This document shows positions 43,501 to 52,595 of a DNA stretch of 61,621 bases, one piece after another. The notes below the pieces were generated by a model, which made no database searches, was not told the DNA's origin, and saw only the letters and a program-made list of their open reading frames with translations. Source of the DNA: Candidatus Sericytochromatia bacterium (GTDB lineage: Bacteria > Cyanobacteriota > Sericytochromatia > S15B-MN24 > JAQBPE01); NCBI GenBank assembly GCA_035285325.1, contig JAYKJB010000062.1, forward strand, positions 1 through 61,621. The letters are read 5' to 3'. Position 1 is the first letter of the stretch. The number at the start of each line of letters is the position of its first letter. A program made the translations under genes and the position numbers.

Positions 43501-44470
43501 GGACAACCTCCTTGGATGCCGCCTCGGCAGCCGTTTCCTGAGTCGTCAGCTTGAGGAAGATCTCTTCCAAGCTCAGGCTGACACTCTTCAGCTCGACCAG
43601 TCCCCAACCTGAAGACACGATCAGTTTGGCCAGGTCTTCCCGCAGGTCAATGCCGGCGGGCAAGCTCATCTCGGCCTGCACCAGTTCAGGCTGGTTGGCG
43701 GGCGTCGTGATGGCGAGATCTCGTAACTGGGTGAACTCACTCAGACGGGCCCTCAAGGCGTTCTCACCCGTCCGCACCAGCATCGACACACGCATGCCGC
43801 CCTGCAACTGAGCCTCCAGCTGTTCCGCGCTGCCCTCGGCCACCAACTTACCGCCGCTGATGATCAACACCCGGCTACAGGTCGACTGGACTTCAGGCAG
43901 GATGTGGGTGCTGAGAATCACGGTGTGATCTGCCGCCAGTTCCTTGATCAGAGCGCGGATCTGGATGATTTGCTGAGGGTCGAGTCCACTGGTCGGCTCG
44001 TCGAGGATCAGCACCGGCGGGTTGTGAATCAGCGCCTGGGCGATGCCGACGCGCTGCTTGTAGCCCTTGGAGAGCTGGCCAATCAGCTGATTGGTGCGGT
44101 CCGTGAGGAAGCATTTCTCCAGAACCACGGCGACCCGTTCTTTCCGTTCGGAAGCACTCAGGCCTTTCAGCTGACCAACGAAGTCGAGATAGTCGCGAAC
44201 GGTCATCTCGGGATAGAGTGGCGGCGTTTCAGGCAAGTAGCCCAGCAGTTGCTTGGCTTCGATCGGCTGCTCGGCCATGTCGAAGTCGCCGATGCGAACC
44301 CGGCCCCCGGTGGGGCTGAGAAAGCCCGTCAACATGCGCATCGTGGTTGACTTGCCGGCCCCATTCGGGCCCAGAAAACCCACGATTTCGCCCTTGGCGA
44401 TCGTGAAGTTCACGTTGTCGACGGCCACACGCGCGCCGTATTGCTTGGTGAGATTTTCTACAACAATCAT
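43493..44470 (-). CDS. GldA-like ABC ATPase
   Basis: 325 residues; Walker A GPNGAGKST (34-42), Q-loop, signature LSKGYKQRVGIAQA, Walker B VLILDEPTSGLDP, H-loop STHILPEV. The C-terminal ~95 residues are the usual extension of the CcmA/GldA group. AAGGGGA lies 8 bases before the ATG. It is the first gene of the operon 44470 to 40502. Confidence 0.93.
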   Translation of the reverse strand: MIVVENLTKQYGARVAVDNVNFTIAKGEIVGFLGPNGAGKSTTMRMLTGFLSPTGGRVRIGDFDMAEQPIEAKQLLGYLPETPPLYPEMTVRDYLDFVGQLKGLSASERKERVAVVLEKCFLTDRTNQLIGQLSKGYKQRVGIAQALIHNPPVLILDEPTSGLDPQQIIQIRALIKELAADHTVILSTHILPEVQSTCSRVLIISGGKLVAEGSAEQLEAQLQGGMRVSMLVRTGENALRARLSEFTQLRDLAITTPANQPELVQAEMSLPAGIDLREDLAKLIVSSGWGLVELKSVSLSLEEIFLKLTTQETAAEAASKEVVHV

Positions 44471-44639
44471 GGGTGTATCCCCTTCATCACGGGCATCTTA
44501 CTCCTCTCTGGCCATTGACAGGCGACAAGTGAAAGGTGGAAGCGGGGCCAGACGGCCCCTTCGACCAAGAACCACGGTCGGCTCCCGGGTCGGGCCGGCG
44601 TATATTTTACCTTGTCCTGGAAAAATCTTAATAGACGCG

Positions 44640-45146
44640 TCAAGCCTTGGGGCGATTGAACCCGCGCACGGCCCGTTTACGGGCGTCGCGCAAGCGCCGC
44701 ACGTCCGCCTCGAAGGCCGTCATCCGGGACAGGACCCGTTCGAAAGCGGCGAGCTGATACACCCGCAACAGGTGGCGCGCCAAGGCCGCGACCTCCGCGT
44801 TGCCCGTGGCCATGCTCGTGCCGACCTGAAGTAGACGCACGAGCAAGGGGAAGCGCCGCAGCCCTGGGGCCTGCATCAGCGCGAGCAGACCCCGACGACG
44901 GGCATCGTAATCGGCTTCCCGCGCCAGCAAGGCTTGGAGCTCGCGCGCGACCCTCTCCATGGTTTCAAGAGGAACGGCGGCCATCAGCAACTCTCGCCCC
45001 ATGGCCGCTGCCCGCTTGCCAAGCAGGTCCGGCCGGATGGTTCGACCGTCCTTGAGGAAGTACCCGGCCTTCAAGTACTGTGCCGGCGGCACGTAATCAG
45101 GATTGGGAGCCCGCGGCGAAGGAGGTCGCATGACCTGCTGGTCCAC
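44640..45146 (-). CDS. Helical protein, unknown function
   Basis: 168 residues from GTG 45146, 1 base after the stop of the C39-like peptidase gene on the same strand. After a short Pro-rich N-terminus it is wholly helical and Arg/Ala/Leu-rich. There is no signal peptide. The close junction makes it a candidate partner of the peptidase. The family is not recognised. Confidence 0.65.
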   Translation of the reverse strand: MDQQVMRPPSPRAPNPDYVPPAQYLKAGYFLKDGRTIRPDLLGKRAAAMGRELLMAAVPLETMERVARELQALLAREADYDARRRGLLALMQAPGLRRFPLLVRLLQVGTSMATGNAEVAALARHLLRVYQLAAFERVLSRMTAFEADVRRLRDARKRAVRGFNRPKA

Positions 45147-45147
45147 G

Positions 45148-46173
45148 TCAGGCCGGTGAAGGCTGATAGTAGTGGGTCAGGCGGGCGTAGCTGCCGAAAA
45201 TCGGGTCCATCCGGTCGGCCAGCAGGGTGGATTCAGCCACCCACGTCGACTTGCCCGTCCAAGGGTCATGGATTTGCAGTTCTCGCCCGTAAGTGCCCGA
45301 CCGAACCGCCATCGCGAGCACGAAGTGACCGGTACCGTCCCCGGCGCTGGGCGGATCCCAGGATACCCGCAGGGGCACGTCGTAGCCTTGCTGAAGGGTG
45401 GCGAGGATGCGGGCCAGCGCCTCCTGTTGGTCGCCGATCGGAACCGTCGCATACTGGGCCCCGGTGATGGGCGTGAGATTTTCGTTCAGCATGCGGCTGA
45501 TGCTGATCCCGAGGCCTCCCCCTTCTCCCCGCAGCACGGCCTTGCCCCCATATTGTTCCAGCCAAGCGCGCTGCTGCGCAGCCAGTGCACTGTTGTTGCC
45601 GAGCGGATCGATCTGGCTCACGCTCCAGCTCTTGTTCAACTCCCAGGCATAGCGGGGATCAGCCTCACCGGCGGCAGACTGCAGCACGGTTGGACCGCAG
45701 GCATCCTGCCATTGTTGTATGAGGTCCTGTTCATCGCGCATCGTGGCCCGACGAAAAATTTCACCCTCCGAAACACCGCGCATTTCCACGGCAAACTGAA
45801 CCAGGTTGGCCCACGGTTCGTTGGCGGCGAAGGCCTTGAGAATGAAGATCTGTTCCAGACGCGTCTGTGCCGCGTTGATCAGGCCTTTGAGGCTTTCCAA
45901 CTGACCGGGCTGCATCATCCCCAGATAGCGCACCAGCTTGTCCACGTGGGGCGCGGCGGCCAGATCGTAACTTCGGCCTTCCTGCAGGATCTGCGTCAAC
46001 TCCTGACGCAACTGGAAAGCGTCTTGAGCCGAGCCGTAAACGGGCCGCATGGGGCCGAGGCTGCTGCCCCCGCCAACGGGGTCGGGACCACTGCTGCCCG
46101 CTCCCGCAGACGCCTGAACGCGGGAGAGCGGAGAGGCTGAAACCGAGGAAAATCCGGTCTGCGAAGCATTCAT
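45148..46173 (-). CDS. C39/papain-like cysteine peptidase, predicted
   Basis: 341 residues from ATG 46173. The N-terminal ~45 residues are a Ser/Gly/Pro-rich linker and ~110 residues of helices follow. The C-terminal domain has a C39-like catalytic pattern: Cys159 in DACGPTVLQS, His283 in TGHFVLAMAV, Asp303 in IHDPWTGKSTW. No signal peptide or transport domain is seen, so it is not a bacteriocin exporter. The substrate is unknown. I infer the family from the Cys/His/Asp order, not from a search. Confidence 0.65.
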   Translation of the reverse strand: MNASQTGFSSVSASPLSRVQASAGAGSSGPDPVGGGSSLGPMRPVYGSAQDAFQLRQELTQILQEGRSYDLAAAPHVDKLVRYLGMMQPGQLESLKGLINAAQTRLEQIFILKAFAANEPWANLVQFAVEMRGVSEGEIFRRATMRDEQDLIQQWQDACGPTVLQSAAGEADPRYAWELNKSWSVSQIDPLGNNSALAAQQRAWLEQYGGKAVLRGEGGGLGISISRMLNENLTPITGAQYATVPIGDQQEALARILATLQQGYDVPLRVSWDPPSAGDGTGHFVLAMAVRSGTYGRELQIHDPWTGKSTWVAESTLLADRMDPIFGSYARLTHYYQPSPA

Positions 46174-46441
46174 CTGACGGAAAACTCCGAGCGGCAGTCT
46201 AGACAAGAGGTCTATCGGAGGACGACACGACAGTCCTGCTTGCAATGAACTGAGCTTAAACTCAATTTTAAGAAACCCGGGGCATCGGGCCGCTTCCCAC
46301 GATCGCTACCACATGCTTCATGCCCTGCCGGCCGCCTTGTCCTTCAGGCCAGGGGCTCCTTCCTTCTCGCGGCGGTGCCGAGCGTTGTCCTTGGCCAGGT
46401 CTCCGATGCCCCTGAGCATAGCCCGGGAGCTCAAATCAGGG

Positions 46442-47476
46442 TCAGAACAGGATGTCCCGAATACGCCCCAGTACGGTGTTTCGCACCTCGACAGGCACCT
46501 TGGCCGCCAATTCGCCTCGGGAGACGCCAAGGGCCACGGCTGAGACCGTGGTGGTGCCGGGGGCGATCGCCGTGAGCTTGCCCTCCTCCGAAACGGTCAC
46601 GACCGAGGCATCCCCCGACTCCCAGCGAACGCGGGGGTCATAGCCCCCCGCAAAGGTCGGAACATCGGCTTGAAGCCACACGCTTTGGCCCACATTCATC
46701 ACCACCCGTTCCGGCCGAATCCGAATGCCTGAAATGGCGCTGGCAGGCGCCGGAGCCAGGACGGCCAGTTCGACGCTGGCCGACACGGCAGGATAGGCGG
46801 AGGACTGCGCCCAGATACGCACCGTTCCGGGCCGGATGGCGGTCACCACGCCGGCTTCATCGACGGTGGCGATCTCAAGGTTATCGCTGCGCCAGAGCAC
46901 GGCAGCGGGTGTTTCGCGCCCTGGAGGTCCCTGCAAGGCCAGGAATCGCAGGCGTCCGCCGGGCTGGACGCGCGGGGTTGGCGGATAGATCGCCAGGGTG
47001 GTACCGGTGGAAGGTGTCGGGGGGGCCATGCCGGGTGGTGAAGGACGCATCCCCGCGGGGCCTTGTGGCAGTGATGAGGGAGGCGATTGGCCCGGCGCGA
47101 GAATGACCAGGTCGAGTGTCGCTTCCCTGGGAGGCGTTTGGGTACTGGCACTGATACGAACGGTTCCCGCTTGGCGCCCGCGGACCAGACCACGCTCGTC
47201 GACCGTCGCCACGCCTGAATCACTTGAGCGCCAATCTGGTCTCACCGCGACCTGGCCATCCGACTCGTCCGTGCCCACAACCGCCAGTTGAAGGTCCTCT
47301 CCGACCGCCAAGCTTTGCTGCGGCGCCTGAATACTCAAATTGAAGAGGGATGCCTCGGCTGAATTTTCCAGCTGAGGCGCGACCGGAAGGGTCGCGTTGC
47401 CCCGACAGCTGGCCAGCAGGGCAATGGCCAGCACCAGAATTTGAAGAGGGCTCCCAGATTTCCGAGGGGACAGCAC
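46442..47476 (-). CDS. Lipoprotein with three Ig-like (Big2) domains
   Basis: 344 residues from GTG 47476. The lipoprotein signal ends in LLASC. Three BIG2-type domains are visible, each with a TVDExGxVxxxxxGTVxI pattern: SGVATVDERGLVRGRQAGTV, EIATVDEAGVVTAIRPGTV and SVVTVSEEGKLTAIAPGTT. A Pro-rich linker joins domains 1 and 2. It is probably a surface or periplasmic binding/adhesion protein. Confidence 0.85.
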   Translation of the reverse strand: MLSPRKSGSPLQILVLAIALLASCRGNATLPVAPQLENSAEASLFNLSIQAPQQSLAVGEDLQLAVVGTDESDGQVAVRPDWRSSDSGVATVDERGLVRGRQAGTVRISASTQTPPREATLDLVILAPGQSPPSSLPQGPAGMRPSPPGMAPPTPSTGTTLAIYPPTPRVQPGGRLRFLALQGPPGRETPAAVLWRSDNLEIATVDEAGVVTAIRPGTVRIWAQSSAYPAVSASVELAVLAPAPASAISGIRIRPERVVMNVGQSVWLQADVPTFAGGYDPRVRWESGDASVVTVSEEGKLTAIAPGTTTVSAVALGVSRGELAAKVPVEVRNTVLGRIRDILF

Positions 47477-47536
47477 GTCCAGTGACCTCCTCCCGCATTA
47501 TACCGCCGGGGGTGGCGGGCTTGACGGCTGAGGAAT

Positions 47537-48346
47537 TCAGGAGCCAGGTGCCTGCTGCCAGCGGGCCAGCCAATCGCGTAAACGCTTGGGCAGCAGATCC
47601 CACCAGGCCGAGGCGATCGCCGGGGACGGCGACAGGTCCTGCGGCAACGGGCGGTGCAGCACACGACAGTGCATTTCGAGCGGCAGCGTCTCCCAGTAAT
47701 CGGCAAATTGCTGGACATAGCTCATCTTGGAGCGCTGGCCGTGCTCATGCACGCCATACGCTCGCATCTCCTCAACGGCCTGTTCGACGGACCATTCATC
47801 ACGCGCGATGCGCAGGCAAGCAGCCATCGCGCCGGTCCGGTCCACGCCGTGATAGCAGTGAAAAAACACCACCCCGTGGGCGGGATCGGTCACCGCCTCC
47901 AGAAAGCGCAGGGTCACCTCGTGGGTGGGCGCGTCCAAGGGCGGCAAGGGCAGATAGATGTACCGGAGGCCCAGTCGGGCCACCCAAGGCCGCTCACGAT
48001 CGCTTTCAGGGCGCAGGTTGATGACCGTCTGAATGCCCTGAAGTTTGAGGGCCTCAAAGGCCTCCGGGCTGGGCTGGGCCCCTCGGAAGACGCCCTCGCC
48101 GACGGCACCGAAACGCTTGACCTCGCGTCCGCGCAAGAAGGGGCGCGTGGCCAGTTCGTAGGCCCGATAGCCCAGCTCTTTCAGCCAGGGCACGCGGTGC
48201 CCGATCCGGATCAGGCTCGTGGCCCCCCGATGCATCCACTCATTGCGATGGTCTGCGACCAAACGTCGCAGGGAATGGTCGCGACGCGCCGCATCGAACG
48301 CATCCCCTCCGTCGTCCTCGTCAGCATTCGGCGGTGAGGCCGTCAT
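47537..48346 (-). CDS. Dual-specificity/tyrosine phosphatase-like protein
   Basis: 269 residues from ATG 48346. The P-loop HCYHGVDRTGAM carries the CX5R motif with Cys and Arg. The FRGAQPSPEAFEAL and GIQTVINLRPES segments match bacterial DSP/PTP folds. The N-terminal ~75 residues are helical and positively charged, and may associate with the membrane. The substrate could be protein, phosphoinositide-like or nucleotide; it is not deducible. Confidence 0.85.
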   Translation of the reverse strand: MTASPPNADEDDGGDAFDAARRDHSLRRLVADHRNEWMHRGATSLIRIGHRVPWLKELGYRAYELATRPFLRGREVKRFGAVGEGVFRGAQPSPEAFEALKLQGIQTVINLRPESDRERPWVARLGLRYIYLPLPPLDAPTHEVTLRFLEAVTDPAHGVVFFHCYHGVDRTGAMAACLRIARDEWSVEQAVEEMRAYGVHEHGQRSKMSYVQQFADYWETLPLEMHCRVLHRPLPQDLSPSPAIASAWWDLLPKRLRDWLARWQQAPGS

Positions 48347-48383
48347 CGTCGATACTCCAACAGGGGCCACCAGGGGCCGCAGT

Positions 48384-49565
48384 TCAGCGCATTCCGTGGA
48401 ACGAGGCCATGCCGGAGAATGCGGTCTCGTACTTGTTCTGGGCATTCCACATCATGTAGCCGACGGCCTTGGTGTCGCGGCCCGCGCGCATTTGCTCACT
48501 GATGTAACGCGGCGTGAAAGAAGTGACCTTGTAGGGCATGGCCTGCATCCACGGACGAACCACCACACCCGTCCCCGCCACCTTTTTGTTCATCAGCGTC
48601 AGGCCCTTGTGCATGAACAAATAGGGCTGGTCGGCTGGGTTGCTGACGCCTGCAAAGCCGCGGCTGAAATGGGAAGGATAGAGCATCGGGCACATCACAT
48701 CCGTGTGAAGCGCCATGTCCTCAAGCAACTGGCCGGTGATGCGAACATCGATCGGTTGCGCCCAGGCCATGATGCCGTACACGTCTACCGACACCAGAGC
48801 ACCAGAGGGTTTCAGGGCCTCGCGAGCCCGCTTCAGGAACGCGGTGATAATTTCGTGTTTCTTGACCTTGCTTTCGTCAAACCCGTAGCGCGCGTTCTGG
48901 GTGTCCCCCATGGCGGGGAAGCGGATGTAATCGAACTGGACCTCGTCCACCCCGGCCGCCACCATCTCCCTGGCAATGTCGATGTTGTAATCCTGAGCCG
49001 CCGTCAAACTCGGGTCTAGCCAGCTTTGCCGCCCCAACTCCTTCCACACCCCACCGCCCGCGCGCTTGGCCGCCAGATCGGGCCGCTTCTTGGCCAGAAT
49101 CGGGTCGTGGAAGCACACCACGCGCCCAGCCACGTGAATCCCCAGCTTGTGGGCCTCCGCCACCTTGGCCTTGAGGTCGCGGATGGGCCCTTCTTTGGAA
49201 GCACCAATCGCCTTGGCAAGGGGCACCTGGCTCTGCCAGGAGACGATGCCGCCCTCATCCTTGCCATCGAAGACAATCGTGTTGCCCCCTGCAGCCTTGA
49301 GGGCCTTCAGCATCGGCACGTAGCGCGGCAACACCATGCTGGTGGCCGTGATGTAGATCCCGCGGGCCTCGAAATTTTTGGCACGTGGTGCCACAGCCCC
49401 AGCCGAGGGCTCCGATGAGGCGGGCGACGCGGAGGCCGTCCGTGGCGCCGTGGTGGCAGGGGCCGTGGTGGCAGCGTTGGCCCCACTGGCCTCCCCATCG
49501 GACGCCTTCGGAGCACACCCAACAAGTAAACTGGCCACCACCAGCAGGGAGAACGAGCGCAACAC
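48384..49565 (-). CDS. DUF4015-type putative glycoside hydrolase lipoprotein
   Basis: 393 residues. The lipoprotein signal ends in LLVGC. A Thr/Ala/Ser-rich linker leads to a TIM-barrel-like domain: ARGIYITATSMVL, TIVFDGKDEGGIVSWQSQVP, LGIHVAGRVVCFHDPILAKK and DEVQFDYIRFPAMGD. These are the hallmarks of DUF4015 (related to glycoside hydrolase families). The start GTG 49565 has GAGG 6 bases upstream. Polysaccharide substrate unknown. Confidence 0.85.
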   Translation of the reverse strand: MLRSFSLLVVASLLVGCAPKASDGEASGANAATTAPATTAPRTASASPASSEPSAGAVAPRAKNFEARGIYITATSMVLPRYVPMLKALKAAGGNTIVFDGKDEGGIVSWQSQVPLAKAIGASKEGPIRDLKAKVAEAHKLGIHVAGRVVCFHDPILAKKRPDLAAKRAGGGVWKELGRQSWLDPSLTAAQDYNIDIAREMVAAGVDEVQFDYIRFPAMGDTQNARYGFDESKVKKHEIITAFLKRAREALKPSGALVSVDVYGIMAWAQPIDVRITGQLLEDMALHTDVMCPMLYPSHFSRGFAGVSNPADQPYLFMHKGLTLMNKKVAGTGVVVRPWMQAMPYKVTSFTPRYISEQMRAGRDTKAVGYMMWNAQNKYETAFSGMASFHGMR

Positions 49566-49658
49566 GTGGAGCCTCTTTCTAAGTGAATTGAGCTACGGGG
49601 TATATGCCCCGGTCCGTCAGGGACGACACCGGGGCGGAGGCGAGGCCGGGGGCCAGGA

Positions 49659-50750
49659 CTAGGCGCCCCGACGGGCAAACGCCAGCATGAACTCAGCCAG
49701 CGCTGCCACGCCTTCTTCCGGCATGGCGTTGTAGATGGAGGCCCGACAACCGCCCACCGAGCGGTGCCCAGCCAAGCCAACCAGACCAACTGCCTCGGCT
49801 CCTTGAAGGAAGGCCTTCTCGATGGCTTCATCCGGCAATCGGAAGGTGACGTTCATGGTCGAGCGAGCCTCGGGCCGTGCATGCCCGGCATAGAGGTCTG
49901 AATGACGGTCTATGACCTCATAGAGGCGTTCAGCCTTGCGCCCATTGCGCGCCGCGATGCTGCTCACCCCGCCTTGGTCCTGAAGCCAGGACAGCACATT
50001 GCGGAGCATGTAAACGGCCAGGGTCGGCGGCGTGTTGTACATGGAGTCGGCCTGCGCATGCGTGCGATAGTCGAGCATGGTGGGGAGTCCCTTGGGAATC
50101 CGCTCATACAGGCGCTTGTCGACGACCACCAAGGTGACCCCGGACGGCCCCAGATTTTTCTGGGCCCCGGCATAAATCAGACCAAAGCGCCTGACGTCGA
50201 GAGGTCTGCTCATGATGTCGCTCGACATATCGGCGACCAGCGGAACGTCTCCCGTGTCCGGGAAGGCTTGCCACTGGGTTCCCTGGACCGTTTCGTTGGA
50301 GGTGATGTGCACGTAAGCGCATGACGGTTCGATCGCCGGCAGGGCCGGAATGTGGTCGAAACGCGTGGCTTCGCTGGAGGCCACCACCGTTGCGCCTGCG
50401 AGCTGCTTGCCTTCCTTGGCGGCCTTGGAGGCCCACTCTCCGGTGTTGACATAGGCCGCAGGGCCGCCAGCCGCCGCCAGATTCATCGGGACCATGGAGA
50501 ACTGCAGGCTGGCCCCCCCCTGCAACAGCAGGACATCGTGCGAGTCAGGCACGCCGAGCAACGAGCGCACCAACGTTTGAACCTCCGCGTGAAGGGCCAT
50601 GTAGGGTTTGGCGCGGTGGGATATCTCCATGACCGACATTCCGGTCCCGGCAAAGTTCAACAGCTCCCCCTGGGCCCGTTCCAGCGCCGGACGCGGCAGG
50701 GCGGCAGGGCCGGCATAAAAATTCCAGACGGTGGCTTGCGCGGCAGGCAT
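49659..50750 (-). CDS. serC: Phosphoserine aminotransferase
   Basis: 363 residues, full length; makes phosphoserine in serine biosynthesis with PLP. FYAGPAALPRPALERAQ at the start, VLLLQGGASLQFSMVPMNL, the PLP lysine in YAGAQKNLGPSGVTLVVV, and the C-terminal GLAGHRSVGGCRASIYNA. AAAGGA lies 6 bases before the ATG. It appears to be monocistronic. Confidence 0.96.
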   Translation of the reverse strand: MPAAQATVWNFYAGPAALPRPALERAQGELLNFAGTGMSVMEISHRAKPYMALHAEVQTLVRSLLGVPDSHDVLLLQGGASLQFSMVPMNLAAAGGPAAYVNTGEWASKAAKEGKQLAGATVVASSEATRFDHIPALPAIEPSCAYVHITSNETVQGTQWQAFPDTGDVPLVADMSSDIMSRPLDVRRFGLIYAGAQKNLGPSGVTLVVVDKRLYERIPKGLPTMLDYRTHAQADSMYNTPPTLAVYMLRNVLSWLQDQGGVSSIAARNGRKAERLYEVIDRHSDLYAGHARPEARSTMNVTFRLPDEAIEKAFLQGAEAVGLVGLAGHRSVGGCRASIYNAMPEEGVAALAEFMLAFARRGA

Positions 50751-50866
50751 AGGTTTCCTTTCAGGAGAGGGGCCGCGGAATTATACCCGGTTCCCTCGAC
50801 GCGTGCTTGGCGAGCAAATGGCGGCTCATCAGCGGTGGCTGGCGCGCACCCTGGGCTGGCCCTCGC

Positions 50867-52549
50867 TCAGGGAAGCCGCACCCAATCGACCAGCATCAAG
50901 GTGTTGAAGGTCCGCGGGTCGCCCCAACCAAATTCCGGATTGGTGACGTAAGCCAGTTCCTGGGGACGCTCGTCCGCATCCGTCAGCACCACCGTCAAGC
51001 CCATACGGGCCACCAGTTGCAGTCTGTACCGACGCGCCGCCAGTTCCTGGCGTGGATCGGTCGTCGGCAAGGGGGGCACCGCTCGCAGGTCAGGCAGCAC
51101 GCCACCGACGGCGCTCCAGGGAATCCTGGCCTCCATCTGATATCCGCGTCGGGCGCCATCGAACGGGTCCATCAGCGGAGCCGTCGCCACCGTGATGCCC
51201 TGGCGGCCGGCTCGCGGCACCCACACCCAGGCTTCGCCTGCCGCAACCGGAAATCCCTCGAGCAGGCGTGGTGCCAGACCGACCTGCCAGTCGTCCCGAT
51301 TGCGCGTCCCCTGAGCAAAATCGCCATCCAGGTCGCGATCGATCCACAACGCGACGTGGTCACCTTCATAGAGTCGCTTGCCTGCCTGAGCCTGGCGGAA
51401 TCGGTCATCCAGCACATCCGCGCGCAGGTACAGCGCGTCCACATCCCACATCAAGCGGCAGGCACCACTGAAGTCGTGGGTTCCGCGCCGCGGACGCCGC
51501 TGGTAGCGCAGAAGCGACAGGTCTTCGAGCCAGATCAAGCCGACCTGGTTGACCTCGACGCGATCCCAATCATCGAACTGGCCATCGATTCGGGGAGCCT
51601 GTGGGGTGCGCACGGCCAGCAAGGGGGGAGCCCCCCGAAGCCGCAAGGCAGCGGCCGAACCGCCGTGAAGCTGCAGACTCGCCAGTTGGAACTGACTGCC
51701 CAATCGACGATGCAGATAGCGCCCCGGGGCCTCGGCCAGAAAATGGATGCCGCGATCGCCGCTCGCCAATTGCCGCACGTACCAGGTCGGCGTCGTCGCA
51801 ATCTCCCGGAGGCCATCTCCATCCGGGTCGATCACCTCCACGCCGGTGTCCTGGGTCATTTCAAACGTGCGATCGGGGCGCAGGCGACTGTGGGTTTCTT
51901 CTTCCCAGAACAGTTCCCAACCGGCGCGACTGCGCCCGAAGGCCCGGGTAACTCCCCGCCCCATTCGCCCCCCCAGCGCGGACTCCAGTTGCTGATGGAC
52001 CAGAAAGCCGGCCTCTGCGTCGCTCCAAGCCACCGCGTCAACCCGCTGCAGGACCTCGAGGGTGCCCTCATAGGCCGAACTGCCGCTCCGTTCCCAACCG
52101 CCCGTTCCAGCAGCGAGATAGAGCAAGCTGCCAGGCTCATTTCGCTGCGGCGGTACCACGACCGCAAAACCAGGTTGCGTCACACGCCCGCCCCCTGACG
52201 TGACGGGACCTGACCAGTGATAGGCGACCCCCCACAGCGCCCGCCCCGTCTGCAAATCCAGGATGGCAGCCACTGCATCCAGGCTTCCCTCGGTTGCCCG
52301 AACACTGCCGGCCCGTGTTTCGATCAGGGGCAGCAGGGACGGATAGCCAGGAGCCAACAAGGCCATCAAGCCTTCGCGCTGGAAAGACTCAAGCCGAGGC
52401 GGCGCCAACGCTTGGGTCTCCCGCGTCTGGCCTGGCGCGCGCCACCAGAGCAGCGCCGCCATGGCGAACAAGGCCAGCAACAGGGCGATGGTCCAGGCGA
52501 AAGTACGGAAGCGCTTGGTCTCGGTGCGCTGGTCAGGGGGGTGTGCCAT
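50867..52549 (-). CDS. Membrane-anchored protein with C-terminal CBM9-like domain
   Basis: 560 residues from ATG 52549. One N-terminal membrane helix (FAWTIALLLALFAMAALLWW), then a ~300-residue region with FG-GAP/beta-propeller-like sections (AILDLQTGRALWGVAYHW), then a family 9 carbohydrate-binding-like (DOMON-like) domain: RIDGQFDDWD, DVDALYLRADVLDDRF, GDHVALWIDRDLDGD and the late YQMEARIPWSAVGG. CBM9-type domains bind sugars or metals/haem. The protein would sit outside the inner membrane. No catalytic motif is evident. Confidence 0.75.
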   Translation of the reverse strand: MAHPPDQRTETKRFRTFAWTIALLLALFAMAALLWWRAPGQTRETQALAPPRLESFQREGLMALLAPGYPSLLPLIETRAGSVRATEGSLDAVAAILDLQTGRALWGVAYHWSGPVTSGGGRVTQPGFAVVVPPQRNEPGSLLYLAAGTGGWERSGSSAYEGTLEVLQRVDAVAWSDAEAGFLVHQQLESALGGRMGRGVTRAFGRSRAGWELFWEEETHSRLRPDRTFEMTQDTGVEVIDPDGDGLREIATTPTWYVRQLASGDRGIHFLAEAPGRYLHRRLGSQFQLASLQLHGGSAAALRLRGAPPLLAVRTPQAPRIDGQFDDWDRVEVNQVGLIWLEDLSLLRYQRRPRRGTHDFSGACRLMWDVDALYLRADVLDDRFRQAQAGKRLYEGDHVALWIDRDLDGDFAQGTRNRDDWQVGLAPRLLEGFPVAAGEAWVWVPRAGRQGITVATAPLMDPFDGARRGYQMEARIPWSAVGGVLPDLRAVPPLPTTDPRQELAARRYRLQLVARMGLTVVLTDADERPQELAYVTNPEFGWGDPRTFNTLMLVDWVRLP

Positions 52550-52595
52550 GGTGTCGAAAAAACCCGCTGCACGGGTCTCGGGGAAACTCAAAGAA

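Noticed and set aside
46245-46270. TGAGCTTAAACTCA near-palindrome as a promoter for the C39-like gene
   Set aside because: The -35/-10 spacing does not fit on the minus strand, and the palindrome has one mismatch. It remains unexplained but is too weak to call.
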